25,589 nt of DNA from Sphingobacteriia bacterium (GCA_021151535.1 JAGKXC010000021.1:1-25589), one strand, 5' to 3'; shown: positions 15,229 through 24,135, numbered from the stretch's first letter. Notes: generated by a model from the letters alone, not told the origin. Translations and numbers: made by a program.

Positions 15229-16590
15229 TTAAAAAATCTCGCGCTTGGGATCCCATTGCTCAAGGTAATCGGCAACGCGACGTACAAACATACCACCCAA
15301 ACCACCATCAACCACACGGTGGTCGTAGCTATGCGAAAGGTACATCATATGTCTGATTGCAATTACATCACCATGCTCTGTTTCCAAAACTGCCGGTTTT
15401 TTGCGAATGGCACCTACAGCCATAATAGCCACCTGTGGCTGATTAATCACTGGAGTTCCCATTACATTGCCAAAAGAACCCACGTTTGTAAGGGTATAAG
15501 TACCGCCTTGAATTTCATCGGGCGATAATTTATTAACCCTAGCTCTATTGGCCAAATCGTTCACAGCACGGGTTAAACCCAACAAATTCATGGTATCAGC
15601 ATTTTTGATAACAGGAACAATCAGGTTTCCGTTTTGCTGTGCAACAGCCATACCTACGTTAATATTCTTTCTCTTGATGATTTTATCACCATCAACACTC
15701 ACGTTAATCATTGGGAAATCGCGAATCGCTTTCACAATGGCTTCAATAAAGATTGGGGTAAACGTAATATTTTCACCTTCCTTCTTTTTGAATGCGTCTT
15801 TGATTCCATTTCTCCAGTTCACCAAATTTGTAACATCGGCTTCAACGAAGCTGGTTACGTGCGGCGATACGTGCTTACTCATAACCATATGATCGGCGAT
15901 TAATTTTCTCACGCGATCCATTTCTACCACTTCATCGCCAGCATTTACAGAAACTGCCGGTGCTTTAATGGAAACAGTTGAACCACTTGATTTGGCATTT
16001 TCAGCAGGAGCTGAAGGCGCAGAAGCTGCTGGAGCGGCGGCGGGTGTTGCCACTTTGCCTTGGGCCTTATTGGAAACATAATCCAAAATATCCGCTTTGG
16101 TAACCCGTCCCTCTTTTCCAGTGCCAGGAACCGTATCTAATTCGGCCATTCCAATACCTTCAGAACGCGCGATATTCATTACCAAAGGTGAATAATATCT
16201 ATCACCACTATGAGCTGTTAAACCAGCCAATTGGGTGTTCTTCTCAATTTGTTCTTCAATCTGCGCCGCCGCCGCCGCCACCGTTGCCGGTGCTTTCTCT
16301 TCGGCTGGAGCAGAAGCTACAGGTGCTGGAGCGGAAGCAGTTGCATCTCCAGCCGTATTTACCATCGCCACTGGATCGCCAACTTTTACTACATCACCTT
16401 CTTTGTACATCTGCTTGGTTAAAATACCCGCTTCCGTACTCGGAATTTCACTATCTACTTTATCTGTGGCAATTTCAACGATAGCTTCGTCTTTTTCAAC
16501 ACGATCGCCTTCGTTTTTAAGCCAACGAATTACAGTTGCTTCTGCAATACTTTCGCCCATTTTGGGCATGATAATGGGTTTTTCAGCCAT
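15229..16590 (-). CDS. 2-oxo acid dehydrogenase E2 component, dihydrolipoyl acyltransferase
   Basis: This is the core acyltransferase of a pyruvate, 2-oxoglutarate or branched-chain oxo-acid dehydrogenase complex. The 453-residue product has one lipoyl domain (1-80) with the lipoyl acceptor Lys44 in ATDKVDSEIPS. An Ala/Pro linker and a peripheral subunit-binding domain (about 132-172, YYSPLVMNIARSEG...GRVTKADIL) follow, then a second Ala/Pro/Ser linker. The catalytic domain (about 222-453) ends with SHSYDHRVVDGG, holding His424 and Asp428. I chose the ATG at 16590 (MAEKPIIMPKMG) over an upstream TTG. No E1 or E3 gene is adjacent, so the complex type is not fixed; the sequence feel is branched-chain or generic Bacteroidota E2. 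LipB in this window would supply octanoyl groups for Lys44. Confidence 0.92.
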   Translation of the reverse strand: MAEKPIIMPKMGESIAEATVIRWLKNEGDRVEKDEAIVEIATDKVDSEIPSTEAGILTKQMYKEGDVVKVGDPVAMVNTAGDATASAPAPVASAPAEEKAPATVAAAAAQIEEQIEKNTQLAGLTAHSGDRYYSPLVMNIARSEGIGMAELDTVPGTGKEGRVTKADILDYVSNKAQGKVATPAAAPAASAPSAPAENAKSSGSTVSIKAPAVSVNAGDEVVEMDRVRKLIADHMVMSKHVSPHVTSFVEADVTNLVNWRNGIKDAFKKKEGENITFTPIFIEAIVKAIRDFPMINVSVDGDKIIKRKNINVGMAVAQQNGNLIVPVIKNADTMNLLGLTRAVNDLANRARVNKLSPDEIQGGTYTLTNVGSFGNVMGTPVINQPQVAIMAVGAIRKKPAVLETEHGDVIAIRHMMYLSHSYDHRVVDGGLGGMFVRRVADYLEQWDPKREIF

Positions 16591-16602
16591 AATTTGAAAG
16601 CA

Positions 16603-16634
16603 CAAAAATCGTTAAATAAAATGGTAAAGCCAAA
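16603..16634 (-). promoter_or_regulatory. Candidate promoter for the E2 gene
   Basis: On the minus strand TTTG (16631-16634), 20 nt, then GATTTTTG (16603-16610). This matches TTTG-N19-TAnnTTTG except for the first T of the -7 box and one extra spacer base. It ends 12 nt before the ATG. Confidence 0.4.
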
Positions 16635-16699
16635 TGCTTCAACCTAATATTCATTGAACAGAAATTACTTCAAGTAAAAATCACCCTTTTACCACCTAC

Positions 16700-17629
16700 T
16701 TAATTCGGGAATTCATCCTGCATTCCGCATAAAACCATCATCTCTTCCAACAACTCAACTTCCTCATTTTGTTCTTGTTGCTTGTAAGCATAATGTAAAT
16801 TCCTCAGCATCCGTTTGATAATATCCTTATTTTTACAAGGGCGATAGAATTCTGGCTGTGCTTCAATCCCAATTACCTTTAAAAATGAACTGATATTTTC
16901 TTTAGTGAAAATTTGACCTTTGTTGTAGGGGTTTATATAGAACAACGGTTCACCTATCTCAGTTTGCAACCCACCATTCATTAATCCATTCTGCTCAATT
17001 ATCAAACTGGGTTTACTTTCCGAATCAGATTCACATAATGCCACAACAAAATGTTGAGGCAAATTCACCCCATAAATTGGTAAACCAAGGCTTTGACAAA
17101 TAAGAATATATAAAACACTCAATGAAATTGGATTCCCAGAATGTGTCTCTAAAACACAATTGATATAAGAATTTTCAGGCTTATGGTAATTTTCAGAGTT
17201 CCCTTTAAACCTATGCAAATCATATATCACATGATTGATCACCTGTAGTTGATCTGATTTTCTATGCAAATTACCCATACGGTACCAGCATTCTAAACGC
17301 AATTCATTGATTTGCTGCTTTACTTGTTGAAGCTTCAATCCAGGATATCTCGTTCTCGTTACAATCCACCAACCTTCAAGCAAATCACCATTTTCTTGGC
17401 TCCACCAACTGCTTAAATCTGCAATAAGTTCTTTCTTTGAAATCTGTTTTAACACAGAGGAAATTTCCTTCTCTAGATGAGGAAATTGGTTTTCAAACCA
17501 AATTTCTTCTATGGAAGTCAATAACGATCCCCCTTCCGAAAAAAGTCTTTCCTTTACTGTATTCACAACAAATTCATCTGGATCATCCAGCAATGAAATC
17601 ATCGCTATTAACTCTTCTCTGGCAATCAT
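16700..17629 (-). CDS. SirB1-type transglutaminase-like family protein
   Basis: The product has 309 residues. An N-terminal helical part (about 1-90) begins with a HEAT-like LLDDPDEFVVNTVKERL. A transglutaminase-like SirB1/YchA domain (about 90-245) follows, with the diagnostic block THSGNPISLSVLYILICQSLGLPIYGVNLPQHFVVAL. Where classical transglutaminases have the catalytic Cys, this block has none, so it is probably a non-enzymatic relative, as in the wider SirB1 family. The C-terminal portion (about 260-300) looks like a TPR-type helix pair (RMLRNLHYAYKQQEQNEEVELLEEMM). It lies 50 nt upstream of topA's end on the same strand, so it may be read through from topA. Its function is unknown. Confidence 0.8.
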   Translation of the reverse strand: MIAREELIAMISLLDDPDEFVVNTVKERLFSEGGSLLTSIEEIWFENQFPHLEKEISSVLKQISKKELIADLSSWWSQENGDLLEGWWIVTRTRYPGLKLQQVKQQINELRLECWYRMGNLHRKSDQLQVINHVIYDLHRFKGNSENYHKPENSYINCVLETHSGNPISLSVLYILICQSLGLPIYGVNLPQHFVVALCESDSESKPSLIIEQNGLMNGGLQTEIGEPLFYINPYNKGQIFTKENISSFLKVIGIEAQPEFYRPCKNKDIIKRMLRNLHYAYKQQEQNEEVELLEEMMVLCGMQDEFPN

Positions 17630-17679
17630 AGAAACCTATTACCAACTAATTGATTAACTACAATTTTTACAAATTGATT

Positions 17680-20178
17680 TTATTTTTTCTTACCTCTTGA
17701 AAAGGTTTTCTTGGGCTTATCGGCAGATTCTTTAATCAAATTCGTTACATCCTCAAAGCTCAATACGTCCCAAGTTGTGGTTTTGGGAATGGCAATATTG
17801 TTTTTACCTTGTTTGATGTATGGACCATATCTTCCGTTTAAAATCTGGATGCCTGCATCCTGTTCAAATGATTTTAACACTTCTGCTTGGATACCATTTT
17901 GTTTCGCATCAATCCAAGAAATTGCCTGTTCCAATGTAGCCTCTTCTGGGTTAGCCGTTTTTGGAATGGCAACAGAAATACCATTATATGGGATGTATGG
18001 ACCGTACCTGCCTTTAACAATCTCTACTTTATGTCCTTGGTATTCACCCAATTGTATTGGATATTGAGTACCACTAAATGCAGCTTTCAACAATTCCATG
18101 GCTTGCTCTTCCGTTAAAGCCAGTAAATCTGTTCCTTTGTCAACATTAATATATTTGGCTCCAATTTTTAAGTATGGGCCGTATCTACCAACATTAGCAA
18201 TTACCTCTTCACCTTCCCAAACCGCAACGGTTCTTGGTAATTGAAACAATTTCAATGCATCATCCAAAGAAATACTATCAATACTCTGACCTGCTTGAAT
18301 ACTCGCATATTTCAAATCAACGCCATCTTCTCTGGTACCAATTTGAGCAAATGGTCCTGTTCTACCCATTCTTACGGAAACTTGACGTCCGGAAACCGGA
18401 TCCACACCCAAAACACGCTCGCCAGTAACTCTTGCAGAATGTGCCATGGCATTTTCCACAGTTGAATGAAAAGGTTGATAGAATCCTTCTAACATTTCTT
18501 GCCAACCTTTTTTCCCTTGAGCAATCTCGTCGAACTCTTTTTCTACCGTTGCTGTAAAACCATAATTCAGAACACTTTGGAAGTTTTCATTTAAGAAATC
18601 AGTAACCAAAATTCCAATATCAGTAGGGAACAATTTATTTTTTTCGTAACCAAATTTCTCGGTCTTTACAGATTCTTTTATCTCACTTCCTTTCAGAACA
18701 CACTCACGGATAGAGCGATGCTGTCCTTCACGTGTTTCAACAACTACGTAATTCCTTTTTTGAATGGTTGAAATTGTAGGTGCATAGGTAGAAGGTCTAC
18801 CAATACCCAATTCTTCCAACTTCTTTACCAATGCTGCTTCTGTATAACGAGGTGCTGGTTTTGCATATCGTTCAGTTGAAGTAATGGATTTAACTCCCAA
18901 AGGATCTTGAATTTTCACTGCTGGCAATACACCTGATGCTTCCTCATCGTCTTCATCATCCGTGCTTTCCATATATACTTTTAAGAATCCATCAAACTTA
19001 ATCACCTCACCTTCTGCAGCGAATTTTGATTTCTTTGAAAGGTCTTCGATGGTGATTATCGTTTTCTCCAATTCAGCAGTTGCCATTTGAGATGCAATTG
19101 AACGCTTCCAAATCAATTGATATAATTTCTTTTCTCTAGCATCCAAACCTGCTTCAGGAACAGCAAAATTTGTTGGTCTAATTGCTTCGTGCGCCTCTTG
19201 AGCTGATTCGTTCTTATTTGAATAATTTCTAGACTTACCATACTTAGAACCAAACATATCTGAAATGGCTTGAGCCGCCGCAGAAATAGCGAATTGACTC
19301 AAGTTTACAGAATCCGTTCTCATGTAAGTGATAAAACCATTTTCATAAAGCTTTTGCGCCAATCTCATGGTTGTTGTAACATCCATGCCTAATTTACGAG
19401 AAGCTTCCTGCTGTAATGTTGAAGTGGTAAATGGCGGTGCAGGATTCCTAAAAGTGGGTTTCACTTCCAAATTTGCAACTTGGAAAGATTCACCCATTAA
19501 AGATTCTAAAAATGATTTTGCATCTGATAAATCCGCGTATCGTTTACTGCCATCTGCCTTTAAAACTTTCCCATCGGGGGTAGTGAATTCCCCTACAACT
19601 TTGAATTCAGATTTGCTGTCAAACTCATTAATTTCACGCTCTCTTTCAACCACCAATTTTACAGCAACAGATTGAACCCTACCCGCAGACAATGAAGGGC
19701 GAACTTTCCTCCATAAAACAGGAGACAATTCAAATCCTACCAATCGATCCAAAACCCTTCTGGCTTGCTGCGCATCTACTAAATATTTATCAATATTTCT
19801 GGGATTCGCAATGGCATTTTGAATCGCTGTTTTAGTAATTTCATTAAATACAATTCTTTTGGTATTGGCTTCTGTTAAACCCAAAACCTCAAATAAATGC
19901 CAACTAATGGCTTCTCCTTCTCTATCCTCGTCCGATGCCAACCAAACGATCTCCGCCTCCTTTGCCATTTTCTTTAATTCAGCCACCAGCTTCTTTTTCT
20001 CAGCAGGCACTTCATACGAGGGTTTAAATCCGTTTTTAACATCAATGGCGGAATCGCCTGAAGACAAATCACGAATATGCCCCATCGATGATTTCACCAC
20101 AAAACCATCACCTAAATATTTCTCAATGGTTTTTGCCTTTGCAGGCGACTCTACAATTACTAAGTTTTTTATCGACAT
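17680..20178 (-). CDS. topA: DNA topoisomerase I (type IA)
   Basis: TopA relaxes negative supercoils through a transient 5'-phosphotyrosine. The 832-residue product has an N-terminal Toprim domain (1-115) with LVIVESPAKAKTIEKYL and the metal-binding ASDEDREGE (81-89). The core has QQARRVLDRLVGF and SAGRVQSVAV, and the catalytic Tyr285 with Arg287 lies in GFITYMRTDSVNLS. The C-terminal part has no Cys4 zinc ribbons. Instead it has four topoisomerase C-terminal repeats whose GRTGPF/GRYGPY motifs start at 605, 664, 723 and 782, spaced exactly 59 residues apart, followed by a basic tail ending KKTFSRGKKK. The start is 7 nt after the M43 protease stop, so its promoter may lie inside that gene. Confidence 0.97.
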   Translation of the reverse strand: MSIKNLVIVESPAKAKTIEKYLGDGFVVKSSMGHIRDLSSGDSAIDVKNGFKPSYEVPAEKKKLVAELKKMAKEAEIVWLASDEDREGEAISWHLFEVLGLTEANTKRIVFNEITKTAIQNAIANPRNIDKYLVDAQQARRVLDRLVGFELSPVLWRKVRPSLSAGRVQSVAVKLVVEREREINEFDSKSEFKVVGEFTTPDGKVLKADGSKRYADLSDAKSFLESLMGESFQVANLEVKPTFRNPAPPFTTSTLQQEASRKLGMDVTTTMRLAQKLYENGFITYMRTDSVNLSQFAISAAAQAISDMFGSKYGKSRNYSNKNESAQEAHEAIRPTNFAVPEAGLDAREKKLYQLIWKRSIASQMATAELEKTIITIEDLSKKSKFAAEGEVIKFDGFLKVYMESTDDEDDEEASGVLPAVKIQDPLGVKSITSTERYAKPAPRYTEAALVKKLEELGIGRPSTYAPTISTIQKRNYVVVETREGQHRSIRECVLKGSEIKESVKTEKFGYEKNKLFPTDIGILVTDFLNENFQSVLNYGFTATVEKEFDEIAQGKKGWQEMLEGFYQPFHSTVENAMAHSARVTGERVLGVDPVSGRQVSVRMGRTGPFAQIGTREDGVDLKYASIQAGQSIDSISLDDALKLFQLPRTVAVWEGEEVIANVGRYGPYLKIGAKYINVDKGTDLLALTEEQAMELLKAAFSGTQYPIQLGEYQGHKVEIVKGRYGPYIPYNGISVAIPKTANPEEATLEQAISWIDAKQNGIQAEVLKSFEQDAGIQILNGRYGPYIKQGKNNIAIPKTTTWDVLSFEDVTNLIKESADKPKKTFSRGKKK

Positions 20179-20185
20179 ATTGGCT

Positions 20186-22279
20186 TTATTTCGTTACAAC
20201 AAAAGTTTGTTGCACTATGTTATGATTGGCAATTAACTGCGCCAAATATAATCCAGAAGTTAAATTTTCAGTTCCCTCTAAATCAATTTGATGCATTCCA
20301 GGATTTTTCAAACCTGCAGAATACTCGTGGATCACTCGTCCTTGCATATCCAAAATTCTCACTTTTGTTTCTGCCATTTCTTTCAACTCTATTAACATAA
20401 CAGATTGATCATTGATTGGGTTTGGAACAATTTGAAAATGAGCAACATTATTTTGGATTTTCTCTGTAGATGCAGTGAAGGTGCTAATATTAATATTATC
20501 TATATATACAGGATTTCCACCGGCACTTATCACATCTATTCTAAAAATTAAACTCTTAGAAGTATTCAAACCAATACTACTCAAAGATGTCAATCCTGTT
20601 AATTTCCATTGATTTGCAGTAGGAACAAAGTTTGATGTATATGTTTGACCCGTGTAAGCCAAACCTGTTCCCGATCTTTCAATCACTTGATTAAATGTAC
20701 CTCCACAATCTGAAGATGCAAATATTTTCAACGTTTCGGTTACATCGGCACTTGGTTGTGCATAGGAAGTCATAAAAGTAAACTTCACCCCAGAAGTAGT
20801 AGAAACATCTATGGCTGGTAAAGTAATACTGTAAACATTACCTACACCAGAGTTAGTTATAATAGGTGCACGCAAACTTGTTGTTCCTGCATAAGCCGCT
20901 TTGGTATACAATTCAAATCTGCTCCCGGATGGCGAAGAATGCATCATTTGCGTATTGCCAGTAAATCCTGTTGGATCGCCATTTTCAAAACCTTCTGTGT
21001 ACATAGGCTTCAAAGTTGCTTGTGCCGGTAAAACTGTGATATAATCCGTTTTGGTAATTGAATTGCTTCCTTTTGTATTTTGAACCGTTAAACTAACTTG
21101 GTATTTACCAGGAGTTTGATAGGTTACCGTTGGATTTGCAATGCTAGAACTAGTCTGAGAAGCACCGGTGAATGTCCATGACCAAGCTGTAGGGTCACTC
21201 TTACAACTAATATCATAAAACTTAACACTCTGTCCTGCACAAATGGTTGTAGAACTAGATACAAAAGCTGCAACCGGAGCCAAAGCTTGAGGTGTAACGC
21301 CAGTTGCTATCAAATTCGCGGCAGAAACATTACTGCTTCTTGGCGATTGCTTCAAAAAGCTGTGCATTCTTACCTTCTGTTTTGCGGTGAATAAACATTG
21401 GCAAGATCCATTCGAATAATCCATATAATTCTCCCACATATCAGGTTTATCTGGGCTGTCATTGGTACATGAATTACCGTTTGTAGGGCAATTAGCGTTT
21501 GTAAAAGTAGATTCCACTGGCGGGGTATCATCAATTAAATCTTGATCCTGACAACCACCTTGAAATGTATGGAACAAACCTAACCAGTGGCCAACTTCAT
21601 GGGTTAAAGTTCTACCAGAATCAGAGGCCACCGCTGTTCCAATGGTTCCAACTCTATCATGTCTTACAACTATACCATCGCCATTGGGGTTATTGTTAAA
21701 TGGGAATACCGCATAACCCAAAATCTGACCTGATGCATCCGCAGAAACGATATTGGTTACAACCCAAATGTTTAAATACTTTTTATAATCCCAAATCACC
21801 AATTTCTTCGCTTGTTCATTAGTCATATCGTGGTTGTTGCCAACTGGAGAATAAACACGATTGATTCCGTCAAAACATTTGCCATTAGGATCTATAGTTG
21901 CCAATTCAAATTTTATCTGACAATCTGCCTCTAATCCTTTAAAAACAGAGCGTAATTTAGACAAATTTGGATTCAACAAATTATAATCCTGGTTCAAAAC
22001 ACGCATTTGATCCAAGATTTGTTCGCGTGAAATGTTCTCAACGCCATTGGTATGAATTACGTGAAATACAACCGGAATCGTATAAATAGCGGCTCTATTT
22101 TCTACCGGCGACATTGATGCCACGGCAGCATTCATTTGATTCTCAAGTTCAATATTTTCAGGGAATTGAGTACGCAATCTTTCACGAAGAATATCCGAAC
22201 CACATTGGGCTCTTAAGGACTGTGAAAGCAATGCAGAAATTGCTAAAGCTGAAATTTGTAAAAGACGACGGTTGATCAT
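20186..22279 (-). CDS. Secreted M43-family metalloprotease with PKD domain and type IX sorting domain
   Basis: The product is a predicted extracellular zinc protease of 697 residues. It has a signal peptide (about 1-24, ending LRAQ), a propeptide-like region, and an M43 (pappalysin/cytophagalysin type) catalytic domain. The zinc motif is HEVGHWLGLFH (His227, Glu228, His231, His237), with the Met-turn YMDYS later. A PKD domain (about 330-425, SWTFTGA...GKYQVSLTVQN) and a jelly-roll-like region with YIDNINIS follow. The last 80 residues are a type A T9SS sorting domain: PNPINDQS, RILDMQGRVIHEY, NLTSGLYLAQL, and a terminal FVVTK. I placed the start at the ATG before the signal peptide; the frame is open 41 codons further upstream, into yraN. 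It is the clearest likely cargo of the T9SS encoded nearby. Confidence 0.93.
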   Translation of the reverse strand: MINRRLLQISALAISALLSQSLRAQCGSDILRERLRTQFPENIELENQMNAAVASMSPVENRAAIYTIPVVFHVIHTNGVENISREQILDQMRVLNQDYNLLNPNLSKLRSVFKGLEADCQIKFELATIDPNGKCFDGINRVYSPVGNNHDMTNEQAKKLVIWDYKKYLNIWVVTNIVSADASGQILGYAVFPFNNNPNGDGIVVRHDRVGTIGTAVASDSGRTLTHEVGHWLGLFHTFQGGCQDQDLIDDTPPVESTFTNANCPTNGNSCTNDSPDKPDMWENYMDYSNGSCQCLFTAKQKVRMHSFLKQSPRSSNVSAANLIATGVTPQALAPVAAFVSSSTTICAGQSVKFYDISCKSDPTAWSWTFTGASQTSSSIANPTVTYQTPGKYQVSLTVQNTKGSNSITKTDYITVLPAQATLKPMYTEGFENGDPTGFTGNTQMMHSSPSGSRFELYTKAAYAGTTSLRAPIITNSGVGNVYSITLPAIDVSTTSGVKFTFMTSYAQPSADVTETLKIFASSDCGGTFNQVIERSGTGLAYTGQTYTSNFVPTANQWKLTGLTSLSSIGLNTSKSLIFRIDVISAGGNPVYIDNINISTFTASTEKIQNNVAHFQIVPNPINDQSVMLIELKEMAETKVRILDMQGRVIHEYSAGLKNPGMHQIDLEGTENLTSGLYLAQLIANHNIVQQTFVVTK

Positions 22280-22295
22280 GATTTGAATTCGCAAA

Positions 22296-22733
22296 TTAAA
22301 AGTAAAGTTTTGAGGGTTGGTTATATAAATAGCGATTTGTAGAAGAAAATGCATCCGGAATGTGCAACAATTGCTTTCCCCACGGATGATATTGCACAGC
22401 AATAATATCTTGTCGTACCGCCAAATTAATTTTTTTATCTTTCAAATATTGTTGAGCAGCAATATCTAAACTTCTTTGTTTTTGTTTGTTTACAGCTGTT
22501 TCAGGATAGTCCAATTGTTTGCCAAAATGTGTTTTCACCTCAACAAACACCAGCATATTCTGGTATTCTGTTACGATATCTATTTCCTTATTCTTGGCCA
22601 TCCAATTGGTATCTAAAACTTTGTACCCTTTTCTTTTCAACCACAATACCACTGCTTTCTCTCCCATCTTCCCTTTTATTTGTTTAATGGATTGAGTTGA
22701 AATACTCTTAGTTGTTGTTTTAATGTCTTTCAT
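22296..22733 (-). CDS. UPF0102 / YraN family endonuclease-like protein
   Basis: The product has 145 residues and the restriction-endonuclease-like fold of the YraN family, which resembles archaeal Holliday-junction resolvases. Its cellular role is not settled. Visible blocks are GKMGEKAVVLWLKRKGYKVLDTNW, then the nuclease-type motif EIDIVTEYQNMLVFVEVK (acidic Asp and the E-V-K), then AVNKQKQRSLDIAAQQYL and VRQDIIAV. I chose the ATG at 22733; an in-frame TTG two codons upstream is less likely. It ends 16 nt before the M43 protease start on the same strand and diverges from lipB across 70 nt. Confidence 0.88.
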   Translation of the reverse strand: MKDIKTTTKSISTQSIKQIKGKMGEKAVVLWLKRKGYKVLDTNWMAKNKEIDIVTEYQNMLVFVEVKTHFGKQLDYPETAVNKQKQRSLDIAAQQYLKDKKINLAVRQDIIAVQYHPWGKQLLHIPDAFSSTNRYLYNQPSKLYF

Positions 22734-22767
22734 ACACAAACAAAATTGCCTACCCTTAAGTGAGAAT

Positions 22768-22799
22768 CAAAATTACACGGCTAGTATTTGGTAACTTTG
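22768..22799. promoter_or_regulatory. Divergent -7-like boxes between yraN and lipB
   Basis: TAATTTTG on the minus strand (22768-22775), 34 nt before the yraN ATG, and TAACTTTG on the plus strand (22792-22799), 4 nt before the lipB ATG. Both match TAnnTTTG perfectly. Neither has a TTTG at the usual spacing, so either -33 recognition is weak or the boxes are chance matches. Confidence 0.4.
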
Positions 22800-22803
22800 C
22801 AAC

Positions 22804-23481
22804 ATGACTCCATGCGTGTTGCATAATTTGCAAATTTCGGACTACCAAGAGGTGTGGGATTTGCAGAAATCGCTATTTCAGGAGATGATTGACAAAAAAA
22901 CTCATCGCCAGGAAACATCCCCCCTACATTTAATAATGGTAGAGCATCCGCACGTATATACATTTGGAAAAAGCGCCGAAGAGAACAACATGCTAGCCAC
23001 ACCGGAATATTTAAAGGCGATGGGCGCTTCGGTTTATCATATTGAAAGAGGCGGCGACATTACCTATCATGGTCCGGGTCAATTGGTTGTATATCCCATA
23101 TTTGATTTGGAATTACTGGGCATGGGCATCAAAACTTTTGTGAACACCATTGAAGAATGCATCAAAGGAACTTTACAAGAATTGGGCATTGAATCAGGAA
23201 CGATACCTGATAGAATTGGCGTTTGGTTGGATATTGATGGCAAAAGAGAACGCAAAATTGCTGCAATTGGTATCAAGTGTTCGCGCTATGTTTCGATGCA
23301 CGGATTGGCACTTAATGCGAATACAGATTTGAGTATGTTCGGACATATTGTCCCCTGTGGGATCCCTGATAAGGAAGTTACGAGCATTGAAAAGGAAATT
23401 GGGCGACAAATTGACATGGATTATCTAAAAAATTTACTTGGTAAGCAATTTGCCGATAGATTCGCACTTATATATCAATAA
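22804..23481 (+). CDS. lipB: Octanoyl-[acyl-carrier-protein]:protein N-octanoyltransferase
   Basis: LipB transfers octanoate from ACP to the lipoyl lysine of E2 subunits and GcvH, the first step of endogenous lipoate synthesis; LipA then adds sulfur. The 225-residue product carries the signature RGGDITYHGPGQLV (82-95), Lys158 in AAIGIKCSR and the catalytic Cys185 in VPCGIPDKEVTS. This Cys/Lys dyad is the family's active site. The ATG at 22804 lies only 4 nt after a -7-like box, so the message may be leaderless. lemA follows after 5 nt. A lipoylated E2 (Lys44 acceptor) is encoded about 6 kb away. lipA is not in the window. Confidence 0.96.
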   Translation: MTPCVLHNLQISDYQEVWDLQKSLFQEMIDKKTHRQETSPLHLIMVEHPHVYTFGKSAEENNMLATPEYLKAMGASVYHIERGGDITYHGPGQLVVYPIFDLELLGMGIKTFVNTIEECIKGTLQELGIESGTIPDRIGVWLDIDGKRERKIAAIGIKCSRYVSMHGLALNANTDLSMFGHIVPCGIPDKEVTSIEKEIGRQIDMDYLKNLLGKQFADRFALIYQ

Positions 23482-23486
23482 TTAAA

Positions 23487-24089
23487 ATGAAAAGATCATC
23501 CATTATTCTGATTGCCGTTGTTGCAGTCGTTTTAATCATCTTTGCTTGGGTTCGTGGTTCTTACAACGGATTGGTTGATGCCGATATCGCTGTTGAAAAC
23601 GCATTAGGCAATGTAAATACCCGTTATCAGGAGCGTGCTGATAAGATAGACCAGTTGGTAGGTGTTGTTAAAGGTGCAGCCAATTTTGAGAAATCAACTT
23701 TGGTAGAAATCACAAATGCGCGTGCTTCTGCTGGTAGTGTTAAGTTAGACGCCAATGATTTAACTGATGCTAACCTAGCAAAATTTGATGCAGCCCAAAA
23801 CCAGTTAAAAGGTTCTTTGAGCCGATTAATGGTAATCATGGAGCGCTACCCAGATTTGAAAGCTACTCAAAACTTTTCTGCATTGCAGTATGAAGTTGCA
23901 GGCATGGAAAACAGAATTGCTACTGCAAGAACAGATTATAACAAAACCGTTGCCGATTACAATTCACGTGTAAGACGTTTCCCTTCTAACATTTTCGCCA
24001 ACATGTTTGGCTTTGAAAAGAAGGCGATGTTCCAAAATCAAGCTGGAACAGAAAACCGTCCTAATATCGATTTTTCTGAAAAGAAATAA
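23487..24089 (+). CDS. lemA: LemA family protein
   Basis: The product is a membrane-anchored protein of 200 residues. One N-terminal transmembrane helix (about 5-23, IILIAVVAVVLIIFAWV) is followed by the LemA helical bundle, with the family blocks YNGLVDADIAVENALGNVNTRYQERADKIDQLV and AQNQLKGSLSRLMVIMERYPDLKATQNFSALQYEVAGMENRIATARTDYN. The function of LemA is poorly defined; it is often encoded with TPM-domain proteins, as here. It follows lipB by 5 nt and is followed by a strong terminator, then two TPM genes on the same strand. Confidence 0.95.
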   Translation: MKRSSIILIAVVAVVLIIFAWVRGSYNGLVDADIAVENALGNVNTRYQERADKIDQLVGVVKGAANFEKSTLVEITNARASAGSVKLDANDLTDANLAKFDAAQNQLKGSLSRLMVIMERYPDLKATQNFSALQYEVAGMENRIATARTDYNKTVADYNSRVRRFPSNIFANMFGFEKKAMFQNQAGTENRPNIDFSEKK

Positions 24090-24103
24090 TTCAATTTTTA
24101 TTT

Positions 24104-24135
24104 AAAAAAGGGTGGGATTTCCCACCCTTTTTTTT
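24104..24135 (+). terminator. Rho-independent terminator between lemA and the TPM genes
   Basis: GGGTGGG, a 4-nt loop, then CCCACCC, flanked by six As upstream and a run of eight Ts downstream. It begins 15 nt after the lemA stop and ends 14 nt before the next ATG. No good promoter fits in the remaining gap, so it probably attenuates rather than isolates the TPM genes. Confidence 0.88.

Noticed and set aside
16262..16350. Ala/Pro codon repeats that look like low-complexity or repeat DNA
   Set aside because: They encode the flexible Ala/Pro linkers normal for E2 subunits; the antisense frames there are shadows.
17661..17676. AT-rich inverted repeat (CAATTT/AAATTG) just after the topA stop
   Set aside because: The stem is almost all A-T and no T run follows on the minus strand, so it is not a convincing terminator.
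22280..22402. N-terminal extension of the M43 protease reading into yraN
   Set aside because: The extension has no protein-like character, overlaps a recognised gene, and the ATG at 22279 starts a proper signal peptide.
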